Shown here: positions 16,410 through 23,547 of the stretch, in pieces
Layout of the letters: each line of letters starts with the position of its first letter
How positions within the stretch are numbered: the stretch's first letter is position 1
Assembly (NCBI RefSeq): GCF_024213195.1
Contig: NZ_JANAVF010000003.1
Span: 519,420-583,419, forward strand
Reading direction: 5' to 3'
Origin: Streptomyces sp. TBY4
Lineage (GTDB): Bacteria; Actinomycetota; Actinomycetes; Streptomycetales; Streptomycetaceae
Length of the DNA stretch: 64,000 nt
Program-made: the position numbers and the translations under genes
The notes under the pieces: generated by a model
What the model was told of the DNA's origin: nothing
The model's database searches: none
What the model saw: the letters and a program-made list of their open reading frames with translations, nothing else

Positions 16410-17870
16410 TCAATCCGTGTACGGCAGCCAGGCGTTGTTGTTCGCGTTGTACCAGTAGCTGCGGCCGGCGTTCTGGGCGACCGTGCGGAAGGGGCGGCCG
16501 TGGTCGTCGATGCGGGTGGTGCCCTGGCGGTCGCCACTGCTCCAGGCCAGCTCCAGGTACCAGCTGACGTCCTGACCGAGTGTGGCGGCGTCGATGTTCA
16601 GCACCTGGGGGTCGGTGGCGGAGACCTTGTACGGGAAGTCGGTCGAGGCCGTCGGCCGCTCGCCCTCCTTGCCGGGTACGGGCCTGGCCCTCGGGGAGGC
16701 GTCGTCCAGGTTCACGGCGAAGGACGCCGGCACCAGCGTGCCGCCGCAACCGGAGCCCATGGTGTACGCGTTCCAGCCGGGAGCCTTGCGGGCGCTCACG
16801 ACATGGACGTACAGCGCGTGCAGGACCGCGGGCTTGCCCTCGGTGCCGTGGACGGTCAGCTCCATGCGCAGGTGCCCCGCCGGGACGGCGTTCAGGGCCC
16901 GGGCCCACCCTTCGGTCGCCTGCCCGGCGGGGGGCGGGGGGACCGTGCCGGGTGCCTTGTCCAGGGCGAACCACTGGTCGCAGGGGCTGTCCCAGTTGTC
17001 GGGCAGGACGTTGACCGTGAACGGGGCCGTGGGGGAGGCGCCTTCCTCGGCGGTGGCGTGAGAGGTCGACGTTGCCGAGGGGGACGCGGAGGGTGCCGAG
17101 GGAGACGAGGGCCCGGGGCTGGACGGGGGCGCGGGATCGGCTGTGGGCGTGGGCGACGACGACCCGCCGGAGGGCAGGGCCGGGCCCGCCTCCGCCCGCT
17201 CGTGCGAGGACGACTGGACGGCACCGTGGCGCGTGCCCCCGTTCCCCGCATCTCCCATGGCGGAGACGGCTGCGGCGGTCCCCGCCACCGCGGCGGTGGC
17301 CACGGCTGCCGCAACGGCGAGCAGCAGCCGAGGCCGCCGGGCCCCGAGTACGGAGGCCCGGGCGGTGCCCGTCTGGACAAGGGCGTCGGGGGCGTGTGCG
17401 GGGGCCTCCGTTACCGGTGCGGGGGCCTGGGCGGGGGCGGGGGCCTCCGCCGGTGCCGGCGCGGGGCCGGTCTCCGCCTGAGGCCGGACCTCCGAAGCCT
17501 CCCCGACCTCTCCAGCCACCACCACCGCCGATGCGGGCGGCACCGCCGGTGCGGCGTCACCGTCCCGGGGCGCCGCGGAGTCCGCCGCCCCCGAACCCGG
17601 GGCCTGCCCCTCCGTCACCCCCCGTCGCCGCTCCACCAACGCCAGCAGCCACTGCTGGTGCAGCGCGAGCAGTTCCTCGGCCGACGCACCGCAGACTCGG
17701 GCGAACCGCTCCACCGGGGCGTACTCCGTGGGCACGGCCGCGCCGCTGCAGTAGCGGTGCAGCGTCGAGTTGCTGGAGTGCAGACGCTTCGCGAGAGTGC
17801 CGTAGCTGCGTCCCGAGCGCTCTTTGAATTCGCGCATCAGCTCCGCGAACCGCTCCGTCTCCGTGGCCAT
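16410..17870 (-). CDS. XRE-type HTH protein with single membrane anchor and extracellular domain
   Basis: This 486-residue protein starts with a cytoplasmic helix-turn-helix (about 8-70: YGTLAKRLHSSNSTLHRYCSG). A Pro/Ala-rich linker and one membrane span at about 185-207 (LLLAVAAAVATAAVAG) follow, then a Ser/Pro-rich stalk and an external domain of about 200 residues. That domain contains two Cys (DSPCDQW, GSGCGGT), which may form a disulfide. The design suggests a one-component membrane sensor that reads an external signal and binds DNA inside. Streptomyces has many such proteins, but the external domain is not one I can name. Confidence 0.78.
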   Translation of the reverse strand: MATETERFAELMREFKERSGRSYGTLAKRLHSSNSTLHRYCSGAAVPTEYAPVERFARVCGASAEELLALHQQWLLALVERRRGVTEGQAPGSGAADSAAPRDGDAAPAVPPASAVVVAGEVGEASEVRPQAETGPAPAPAEAPAPAQAPAPVTEAPAHAPDALVQTGTARASVLGARRPRLLLAVAAAVATAAVAGTAAAVSAMGDAGNGGTRHGAVQSSSHERAEAGPALPSGGSSSPTPTADPAPPSSPGPSSPSAPSASPSATSTSHATAEEGASPTAPFTVNVLPDNWDSPCDQWFALDKAPGTVPPPPAGQATEGWARALNAVPAGHLRMELTVHGTEGKPAVLHALYVHVVSARKAPGWNAYTMGSGCGGTLVPASFAVNLDDASPRARPVPGKEGERPTASTDFPYKVSATDPQVLNIDAATLGQDVSWYLELAWSSGDRQGTTRIDDHGRPFRTVAQNAGRSYWYNANNNAWLPYTD

Positions 17871-18112
17871 TCCACCCTCCCCCTCATCCCGGAAGCACGT
17901 TCCAGGCTCACCCGATTGCCCAGGTGAAAGGGGTCGGGAGCGTTACAGGGTTCCTACTATCCCGGTCCGGACGCCACTGGGACAAAACCGGCCCCACAGT
18001 TGCGTCATCAGCCCGTCGGTCCGCCGACCGGCACAGCAGCCCCACCCAACGTCTCGTCAGGCGGGAAGCGGAAGCCTCCGTCTGACGACCGCACCGACAC
18101 GGAGAGTTCCCC

Positions 18113-18832
18113 ATGCGCACCTACCGACTCCGCACCATCGCCCTGGCCACCGCCACCGCCGGCCTCGCTCTGGCCCTGACCGCCTGCGGCGGCTCGGACA
18201 GCGCCGGTGGGCCGACCGCGAACCCCGCCGCGACCAAGAGCGCGGACAAGCCGGTCTCGACCGGGACCGTGACGCCGTCCGGGGAAGGCGCCTCCGCCGC
18301 CCCGTCCGCCGGCAAGGTCACGGGAAACGGCGCGGCCACCGTCACCCCGGCGAAGGCCGGTTCGGGCGGCAAGGCCACGGGGGACACCACCGGTGACTCC
18401 TACGCCTACACCCACCCCTGCTCGGCGCGCCAGCTGACCGTCAAGGTCACTTCCCCGAAGGGCACTCCGGCCACCGTCCGCGTCATCACCGTGACCAACA
18501 ACGGTTCCACCTCCTGCGGTCTGGACTACTTCCCCACCGTCGGCTTCAGCGCCAAGGGCAGTGCGCTCGGTATCCAGGCCACTGCCCCCGGCGGACTGGG
18601 CGGCGCCCCGGCGTACCCGGTGCGCCCCGGCGCCACCGCGTACGCGGCCGTGGACCTCAACCCGTCGGGCGCCAACGGCCCCCTGGCCGACGAGGTCAAC
18701 ATCCTGGCCGACAAGGAGCACATGCCGAACGCGGACGGCGTCAGCCTCCAGCTGGCCAAGCCGGGCAGCGTCGCCAACCCGAAGGTCGGCCTGTACCGCA
18801 CCAACGCCCGCGAAGCGCTGAACGCCTTCTGA
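18113..18832 (+). CDS. DUF4232 lipoprotein
   Basis: This 239-residue protein begins with a lipoprotein signal peptide ending in the lipobox LTAC (Cys25), so it is anchored to the outer face of the membrane. A low-complexity Ala/Ser/Thr linker covers about 26-95, and a DUF4232 domain follows at about 100-235, with Cys in HPCSARQL and STSCGLDY probably paired. The function of DUF4232 is unknown. It is divergent from the membrane-anchored HTH gene, whose DNA-binding domain might control it. Confidence 0.85.
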   Translation: MRTYRLRTIALATATAGLALALTACGGSDSAGGPTANPAATKSADKPVSTGTVTPSGEGASAAPSAGKVTGNGAATVTPAKAGSGGKATGDTTGDSYAYTHPCSARQLTVKVTSPKGTPATVRVITVTNNGSTSCGLDYFPTVGFSAKGSALGIQATAPGGLGGAPAYPVRPGATAYAAVDLNPSGANGPLADEVNILADKEHMPNADGVSLQLAKPGSVANPKVGLYRTNAREALNAF

Positions 18833-19099
18833 ACGGACTACCACGCTGAGACGGACAGTGATGGCCTGCATCATTTCGACTACGGAGCGCGGCACACGGG
18901 GACGCCCGTCCCCGGCGTGGCGGCGCCGGGAGGCGAGCCATCCCTTCAGTGCCGAGGATGGGCGCGCCCTCCACCCCGTCTGCGGTCGAGGTGCCGAGTG
19001 GGAGCACGCATTCCTTCCGGTACCTGGCCGCCGGTGATGACCGGTTCAACGACGAGGGCGCCGGCGCTGTCATCGCACTTCTCGTGTGGAACGCGTTGA
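18833..19099. other. Non-coding stretch downstream of ncRNA copy 1
   Basis: Between the DUF4232 stop and the end hairpin of the first non-coding element I find no convincing gene. Homology to the second element reaches the GGAACGCGT motif at about 19088-19096, which in copy 2 lies just before the merR ribosome site. No merR remnant is recognisable here, so the gene was lost or was never present. Confidence 0.4.
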
Positions 19100-19131
19100 G
19101 GGGCCCTAGTGCCGTCCGGCACTAGGGCCCC
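19100..19131 (-). terminator. End hairpin of ncRNA copy 1
   Basis: A perfect 14-bp stem (GGGGCCCTAGTGCC with its complement) closes a GTCC loop. It is the same as the hairpin at 22999-23030 except for one base pair that has changed on both sides (G-C to A-T), a compensatory change that supports an RNA structure. There is no U-run after it. Confidence 0.75.
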
Positions 19132-19756
19132 GAAGGAACTGCTACACCATCTGCCGACCCCAGTACTGCGTCGGCCTGCTGTTTCCGCGGACCTGACCTG
19201 CTTGCTGTCGGGGGCGCGGGGATCGCGGTTGCTTGACCGGAGACCACCTCACTATCGATGTCCTGCGGTACCCGGGCTCAGCCCTTCGGCCCGGGCGATC
19301 CTGATGGCGGTCAACTCCTCCGTTCTTCCCTCTGATGGAACCGATCACTTGCCAAAAGGGGACTGCGTACTGCTGGTGATGCGAACTGCTCGGCGGCCTG
19401 GGGCAGCGCCGCTCTTCGGCAGCCAGCCCCGTCGCCCATCCTGCGTCTGCTCTGGCTTGGAACCCCACTGCCGAACGTCCCGGTACGCGCGCCCGCAGCC
19501 GACGCCTTTACCGAGGTACTGCTCACTGACTCCACTGCTGGTACTGCGAACTGCACTTACTGAACTGCCACTGCGTCAACTGCGGTACTGCTCGCGGCAG
19601 CCCCTGATCACTGCGGGCCGCCCGGTCCGGTCGCCAGTCCCGTCGCCGTCGTGCAACAACCATGGCTTCGGAACTCCACCACCGCACCGTCCTACGCACT
19701 GCGTGTACTGATGCCCGGCAGTTCGTCTCTCCGGGCCTTGCTCGATCTCGGCTACG
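19100..19756 (-). ncRNA. Candidate structured non-coding RNA, long copy (about 657 nt)
   Basis: Read on the minus strand, this element has a promoter at 19763-19791 and ends in a 14-bp hairpin. It matches the element at 22999-23347 at both ends. Shared parts are the GCCCGG...CCGGGC hairpin near the 5' end, the AGGGAAGAACGGAGGAG segment, a CCCGGGC/GCCCGGG stem with an unrelated 11-nt loop, a 46-nt block (19235-19280) identical in both copies, and the segment before the end hairpin. The middle holds about 300 extra bases dense in CAGT motifs. Open frames on either strand do not survive the comparison, since changes fall at all codon positions and indels break the frame. I do not recognise a named RNA family. 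Confidence 0.65.
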
Positions 19757-19762
19757 AGAGAA

Positions 19763-19791
19763 ACCATAGCCACGCCACAATCAAATGTCTA
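19763..19791 (-). promoter_or_regulatory. Promoter of ncRNA copy 1
   Basis: On the minus strand TAGACA and TATGGT are separated by 17 bp, a good match to the housekeeping (HrdB) -35/-10 pattern. The identical hexamers with identical spacing are present at copy 2, while the spacer bases differ, so the two hexamers are conserved as functional parts. Confidence 0.7.
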
Positions 19792-19888
19792 CTCCGGCCG
19801 CTACAGATTTTCGCGTGTTCGACGAGGAGGTAATCGGGTTCGAACGCGGCCTGCATGACTGCGCGGGCAGCCAGGGCAGGGCGGGCAA

Positions 19889-19894
19889 TAGAAT
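19889..19894 (+). promoter_or_regulatory. -10 box TAGAAT implying a leaderless transcript
   Basis: TAGAAT fits the TANNNT -10 consensus and ends eight bases before the ATG at 19903, which would put the transcription start on or next to the start codon. No -35 box is obvious. Confidence 0.45.
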
Positions 19895-19902
19895 CGGCCT
19901 TC

Positions 19903-20262
19903 ATGTCGAAGCCTGACGAGCTGCTCGTGAACGTCGCCGCCCTGGTGGAGTCCGGGCAGAGCAACCAGATGTCCCTGACCGTGGTCACCGGTGGTGCTGT
20001 CATCACCGGCCGGCTCGCCCCCGAAGCCGTATGGAGGGAGCGGGTGTCGGAGGTGCTGAGGGATTCCGCCCGCCTGGGCGAGTTCGCCGCCATCTTCACT
20101 GCCACGACACCCCACGAGGGGCCGCCCACGCATCTGCACTTCCATGTGGCGCGGATCCTGCAGGGAACCGTGGGCATCCCGGAGACGGGCGGGATGTACC
20201 GCATCTCGATCGAGGACGTCAGCGCCTGGACCGTGGGCGACTTCAGCTACTCCGACAGCTGA
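19903..20262 (+). CDS. GvpU-like small protein
   Basis: This 119-residue protein has the opening LLVNVAALVESGQSNQMSLTVVTGGAVITGRL, similar to what is annotated in Streptomyces as gas vesicle accessory protein GvpU, although no other gas vesicle gene lies here. It has no signal peptide or membrane span. There is no ribosome site, but TAGAAT lies at 19889-19894, eight bases before the ATG, so the mRNA is probably leaderless. It is transcribed away from ncRNA copy 1. The family match is tentative and the role here is unknown. Confidence 0.6.
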   Translation: MSKPDELLVNVAALVESGQSNQMSLTVVTGGAVITGRLAPEAVWRERVSEVLRDSARLGEFAAIFTATTPHEGPPTHLHFHVARILQGTVGIPETGGMYRISIEDVSAWTVGDFSYSDS

Positions 20263-20290
20263 CTCGCGGCTACGGCGAGCACCCGCCGCA

Positions 20291-20335
20291 GCCGTGAGGG
20301 CCCGACCTGGCGGGTCTTGGTCGGGCCCTCACGGC
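20291..20335. terminator. Bidirectional hairpin terminator
   Basis: A perfect 17-bp stem (GCCGTGAGGGCCCGACC with its complement) and an 11-base loop lie between the convergent GvpU-like and DUF2267 genes. Confidence 0.8.
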
Positions 20336-20392
20336 TGTCACGGAGCGGCGAACCCGCCTCAATCCTGGAGGCAGGCGTCACGGAGCGCGGGA

Positions 20393-20836
20393 TCAGGCGG
20401 CAGTCCGGGCCTGCCGGAGCTCTGCCTGGCCGAAGAGGATGGCGTAGCCGCCGGGGAGCCGGCGGAGGATCCGGGCCAGCAGGTCGGGGCCGGCGAGGCG
20501 GGTGACGACGGCGAGCACGGCGCCGGTGTCCCAGCGTGCGGTGGCGGGGGTGGCGCCGGTGCGGGTGGCCATGTCCTTGACGAAGCCCCAGCCGGTGAGC
20601 TGTTCGGTTGCGGGGATCTGGGCGGTTAGGGTGAGCGCGGCCTCGACGGGGAGGCAGTGTGCGAGGTCGACGCGTTCGTCTCCGGTGACCTGCCGGCCGA
20701 GGGCGCCGAGAACGGTGCGTACGGCTTCTTCGGCGCGTTCGAGGGTGGGGTAGGCGCCCTCGTAGCGGACGCGTTCCAGCATCTGCTCGAACGTCATGGC
20801 GATCGGGGCCGGGTTCGCTCGAGGTTGGTCGTACAT
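20393..20836 (-). CDS. DUF2267 protein
   Basis: This 147-residue protein has the DUF2267 helical repeat pattern: MTFEQMLERVRYEGAYPTLERAEEAVRTVLGAL in the first half, and WDTGAVLAVVTRLAGPDLLARILRRLPGGYAILFG at the end. The family is soluble, often found next to stress genes, and has no known activity. The start at 20836 follows a GAGAAAGG site; ATG 20797 (MTFEQM) is a possible shorter start. A broken paralogue lies just upstream at 20887-21173, so this is the surviving copy of a tandem pair, in the same direction as hsp18. Confidence 0.8.
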   Translation of the reverse strand: MYDQPRANPAPIAMTFEQMLERVRYEGAYPTLERAEEAVRTVLGALGRQVTGDERVDLAHCLPVEAALTLTAQIPATEQLTGWGFVKDMATRTGATPATARWDTGAVLAVVTRLAGPDLLARILRRLPGGYAILFGQAELRQARTAA

Positions 20837-20886
20837 GGTGCTGCGGTTGCCTTTCTCTTCGAGGGTTCGGTTTCATGCGGCCGCGG

Positions 20887-21173
20887 TCAGGTGGGCTGGG
20901 GGTGGCCGAAGAGGAGGTCGTAGCCGGGCGGGAGCTGGAGCAGGATCTCGCGGGTGAGGACGTCGCCGGCTGCGGCGGCCACGGTGGACAGGACGGCGCC
21001 GATGTCCCACAGGGCCGTCTTCTCGGTGGCGCCTTCGATCCAGGCCGCGGTCGCGCGGACGAAGCGTTCGGGCGAGAGCGGTTCGGCGGCCTGCAGGGGG
21101 TTGAGGAGGATCAGGGCTGCTACTCGCCGCGTTCCTGGACGTGGGCCAGAAAGGCTTCCCTGCGCATCGACAT
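20887..21173 (-). pseudogene. Broken DUF2267 gene (internal deletion with frameshift)
   Basis: A strong GGAGGTGA site and ATG at 21173 open a frame MSMRREAFLAHVQERGE that meets TAG after 17 codons. In another frame the rest of a DUF2267 protein continues at once: ALILLNPLQAAEPLSPERF ... GATEKTALWDIGAVLS ... LQLPPGYDLLFGHPQPT, ending at 20887. Compared with intact family members the central part of the first half is missing, so a deletion joined the two pieces out of frame. The ends still look like good coding sequence, so the event is probably recent. Confidence 0.75.
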
Positions 21174-21275
21174 CACATCACCTCCGGGGAGGGTGGAGGA
21201 AGCAGAGGGGGGCGGAGGACGGGGTGCCGGAGGGGGAATCGGTTCCCCGTCCTCCTCCGCTGGGGGCAGGGCTGG

Positions 21276-21710
21276 TCAGCCGGAGATCTGCTTGTGGCCG
21301 GACTCGCCGCCGATGCTGATCTTGCGGGGCTTGGCGCGCTCGGCGATGGGGATCCGCAGGGTCAGGACACCCGCGTCGTAGTCGGCTTCGATGTGCTCGG
21401 TGTCGAGAGTGTCGGCCAGCATGATCTGGCGGGAGAACACGCCGAGCGGCCGCTCGGAGAGCTCCATCTGCACGCCGTCGGACTTCTCCGCGGGCCGGCG
21501 CTCGGCCTTCACGGTCAGCATGTTCCGCTCGACGTCGATGTCGATCGCCTCGGTGCTCACACCGGGGAGGTCGAAGGCGATCACGTACGCGTCGCCCTGG
21601 CGGTAGGCGTCCATCGGCATCACGGACGGCTTCGACCATGTGCCCGACGTGCCGGACAGCTGCTGGACGATCCGGTCCATCTCGCGGAACGGGTCAGTGC
21701 GCATCAACAT
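21276..21710 (-). CDS. hsp18: Small heat-shock protein Hsp18 (Hsp20/alpha-crystallin)
   Basis: This 144-residue holdase chaperone binds unfolding proteins during heat stress. The alpha-crystallin domain spans about 38-130, with AFDLPGVSTEAIDIDVE, the conserved GVFSRQ (usually G-x-F-x-R) segment and the closing AxLxxGVLxL form, here ADYDAGVLTLRIP. The rheA repressor gene is divergent and the shared region has TGTCATC-N5-GATGACA, the RheA operator known from Streptomyces albus hsp18. The operator covers the -35 box and spacer of this promoter, so heat would relieve direct occlusion of RNA polymerase. Confidence 0.93.
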   Translation of the reverse strand: MLMRTDPFREMDRIVQQLSGTSGTWSKPSVMPMDAYRQGDAYVIAFDLPGVSTEAIDIDVERNMLTVKAERRPAEKSDGVQMELSERPLGVFSRQIMLADTLDTEHIEADYDAGVLTLRIPIAERAKPRKISIGGESGHKQISG

Positions 21711-21768
21711 CGCGAAACACCTCCAGTTGGTTCAGGCAGGAACTGCCAATGCGCTTCAACGTGCTCCC

Positions 21769-21797
21769 GTTGTAACATGTCATCGGAACGATGACAA
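21769..21797 (-). promoter_or_regulatory. hsp18: hsp18 promoter
   Basis: On the minus strand TTGTCA and TACAAC are 17 bp apart. The first RheA operator (21778-21796) fills the spacer and overlaps the -35 hexamer. Confidence 0.65.
21778..21796. promoter_or_regulatory. RheA operator 1
   Basis: TGTCATC-GGAAC-GATGACA is an exact match to the RheA operator form TGTCATC-N5-GATGACA described for hsp18 of Streptomyces albus. It lies between hsp18 and rheA. Confidence 0.88.
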
Positions 21798-21803
21798 GCA
21801 AGG

Positions 21804-21822
21804 AGTCATCTGGAGGATGACA
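21804..21822. promoter_or_regulatory. RheA operator 2 (one mismatch), overlapping the first rheA ATG
   Basis: AGTCATC-TGGAG-GATGACA has the same form as operator 1 with one change in the first base. Its centre is 26 bp from that of operator 1. It includes the ATG at 21817, which favours translation starting at ATG 21838, or else binding inside the coding sequence. A second box would allow repression of rheA itself. Confidence 0.65.
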
Positions 21823-22509
21823 GCGACGGAGAGTGACATGAATGAGGCCGCCGAGCCCACCGCACCAGTCCCCTTCCTGGCCGCCGCGGCGGCGCTGGAG
21901 GCCATCGACCAGGCCGTAAAGGACGCGCAGCGACCCCACGTGACCATGCCTGCGGGCAACGCGGTGCCCGCGACGGGCTCCGGCCCGCATCCGGCTCTGG
22001 CCGCACTGCTGATGTTGCGCGAGGTCCGTGAGCAGCTCGCGGGCTGGGAGAGCGGGCTGATCGAAACCGCCCGCGGCCAGGGCGCCAGCTGGGCCGACCT
22101 CGCGGGCCCGCTCGGGGTCGCCAGCCGTCAGGCCGCCGAACGCCGCTACCTGCGCCTGCGTCCCGGCACCGCCGGCAGCACCGGCGACCAGCGCGTCCAG
22201 GCCACCCGTGACACGCGCGCCGCGGACCGAACCGTGACCGCCTGGGCCCGCGACAACGCAGCCGACCTGCGCCGCCTCGCCGGGCAGGTGACCTCCCTCA
22301 TCGGCCTGCCCGCCAGCGCCCAAGGTGCCGTCGACGACCTGAACGGGGCCCTCGCCGACAACGACGCCGCCCGTCTCGTCCGGCCGCTCGCCGACACCCG
22401 CCCTCACCTGCGACCCGAAGACGCCGAGCTCGCCGCACGCATCGACGCCCTGACCCGCCACACCGACCAGCTCCGACAGGACAGCCACGACCAGCGCACA
22501 CGTGACTAG
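21817..22509 (+). CDS. rheA: HSP18 transcriptional regulator RheA
   Basis: This protein of about 230 residues is divergent from hsp18. Its place and the exact RheA box between the genes identify it as the temperature-sensing repressor of hsp18, which in S. albus loses DNA binding on warming. The N-terminal 60 residues are loosely structured; about 60-110 (LLMLREVREQLAGWESGLIETARGQGASWADLAGPLGVASRQAAERRYLRL) contains a helix-turn-helix; and the rest is helical. Two starts are possible: ATG 21817, with TGGAGG touching it and AAGGAG 11 bases upstream, or ATG 21838, with GGAGAG at good spacing. Confidence 0.85.
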   Translation: MTATESDMNEAAEPTAPVPFLAAAAALEAIDQAVKDAQRPHVTMPAGNAVPATGSGPHPALAALLMLREVREQLAGWESGLIETARGQGASWADLAGPLGVASRQAAERRYLRLRPGTAGSTGDQRVQATRDTRAADRTVTAWARDNAADLRRLAGQVTSLIGLPASAQGAVDDLNGALADNDAARLVRPLADTRPHLRPEDAELAARIDALTRHTDQLRQDSHDQRTRD

Positions 22510-22633
22510 TTCCCGGGAGCAGTTCTCGTGGAGGTCGACCTGTGACGCCGGGGGGGACCTGGCGGAGACGTCCGCGCCCGAACGGCACTCTTTCGACGAC
22601 CGAGGCCCGCCGATCCCGACGGGCACACTCGGT

Positions 22634-22972
22634 TCAGGCCGAGGACGGCGGCGCGGAGGATTCGGCGGCGCGGCGGTACTCGGCGTTGATGCGCTGTGCC
22701 TCCTCGAGCTGGTCCTCGAGGATGATGATGCGGCAGGCGGCCTCGATGGGGGTGCCCTGGTCGACGAGCTCCCGTGCGCGGGCGGCGATGCGCAGCTGGT
22801 AGCGGGAGTAGCGGCGGTGGCCGCCCTCGGAGCGGAGCGGGGTGATCAGGCGGGCCTCGCCGAGGGCGCGGAGGAATCCCTGCGTGGTGCCGAGCATGTC
22901 TGCCGCCCGGCCCATCGTGTAGGCGGGGTAGTCGTCGTCGTCGAGACGGCCGAACGAGTCGTCTGCTGTCAT
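22634..22972 (-). CDS. MerR family regulator (short)
   Basis: This 112-residue protein consists of a MerR-type winged helix (about 17-85: YTMGRAADMLGTTQGFLRALGEARLI ... GGHRRYSRYQLRIAARARELV) and a short coiled coil, with no effector domain. It resembles the DNA-binding part of HspR. An AGAGAGG site precedes the ATG. Directly upstream on the same strand is ncRNA copy 2, whose end hairpin lies only 26 bases before the ATG, so the gene probably has a 375-nt structured leader or depends on read-through. It is convergent with rheA. Confidence 0.82.
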   Translation of the reverse strand: MTADDSFGRLDDDDYPAYTMGRAADMLGTTQGFLRALGEARLITPLRSEGGHRRYSRYQLRIAARARELVDQGTPIEAACRIIILEDQLEEAQRINAEYRRAAESSAPPSSA

Positions 22973-22998
22973 TGAACCTCTCTCATGGAACGCGTGGA

Positions 22999-23030
22999 GG
23001 GGCCCTGGTGCCGTACGGCACCAGGGCCCC
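22999..23030 (-). terminator. End hairpin of ncRNA copy 2 / possible merR attenuator
   Basis: A perfect 14-bp stem (GGGGCCCTGGTGCC with its complement) closes a GTAC loop. It sits between the non-coding element and the merR ribosome site without a U-run, so it could end the RNA, process it, or limit merR expression. Confidence 0.7.
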
Positions 23031-23347
23031 GAAGGAACTACTACACCATCTGCCGGCCCTGATACTGCGCCGACCCTGTGTTTCCGCCGACCCGACCGAG
23101 ACGCTGCCGGGAGTGCGGGGATCGCGTTTGCTCGACCGGAGACCACCTCACTATCGATGTCCTGCGGTACCCGGGCTCAAGGCCTGCGCCCGGGCGATCC
23201 TGATGGTGCTCGGCTCCTCCGTTCTTCCCTCGGTGATCAACTGCTCACTGACTTCACTGCTGGGTACTACGTACTACGAGCTGCAACTGCGGGTACTGCT
23301 GCCCGGCAGTTCGTCTCTGCCGGGCCTTACTGTCTCTCTGGGCTACG
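22999..23347 (-). ncRNA. Candidate structured non-coding RNA, short copy (about 349 nt)
   Basis: This minus-strand element has its promoter at 23354-23382, a 9-bp GCCCGGCAG/CTGCCGGGC hairpin near the 5' end, a short CAGT-rich part, and a CCCGGGC/GCCCGGG stem with an 11-nt loop. The block 23134-23179 (46 nt) is identical to copy 1, and a 14-bp hairpin ends the element. Relative to copy 1 it lacks about 300 bases in the middle and is otherwise collinear. Downstream is merR, so this copy may act as its leader. The intact promoter, ends and core in both copies argue that it is functional. Confidence 0.68.
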
Positions 23348-23353
23348 AGAGAA

Positions 23354-23382
23354 ACCATAACTACGTCACCTCTCAATGTCTA
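23354..23382 (-). promoter_or_regulatory. Promoter of ncRNA copy 2
   Basis: TAGACA-N17-TATGGT on the minus strand, the same hexamers and spacing as at copy 1. The expected start of transcription is about 23347. Confidence 0.7.
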
Positions 23383-23475
23383 CCTCGGCCGTCATAGATT
23401 TTTGTTCCCGCCGAGGAGGGCCGGACGTTCGCGTCGGCCCAGATACCCGACACGCGCGTAACCCCCGGCATGTGG

Positions 23476-23509
23476 GAGGGCCCGACCGGCGCGTGCCGGT
23501 CGGGCCCTC
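23476..23509 (-). terminator. Hairpin terminator downstream of the 103-aa gene
   Basis: A perfect 15-bp stem (GAGGGCCCGACCGGC with its complement) with a four-base loop separates the upstream minus-strand genes from ncRNA copy 2, so copy 2 needs its own promoter. Confidence 0.75.
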
Positions 23510-23547
23510 TTCGCTGTTCGGGTGTCGGCTTGCGCCGATCCTGTCCG

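Noticed and set aside
18861..19099. Small plus-strand frames between the DUF4232 gene and ncRNA copy 1
   Set aside because: They are under 70 codons, lack ribosome sites, and one ends inside the hairpin shared with copy 2.
19109..19711. Plus-strand open frames inside the two non-coding elements that share RAPKELLHHLP and RGSRLLDRRPPHYRC
   Set aside because: Similarity between the frames follows DNA homology. Changes are not biased to third positions, indels break the frame, no ribosome site is present, and the promoters point the other way.
19903..20262. A gas vesicle gene cluster
   Set aside because: Only a GvpU-like gene is present; no gvpA, gvpF or other structural gene is found in the window.
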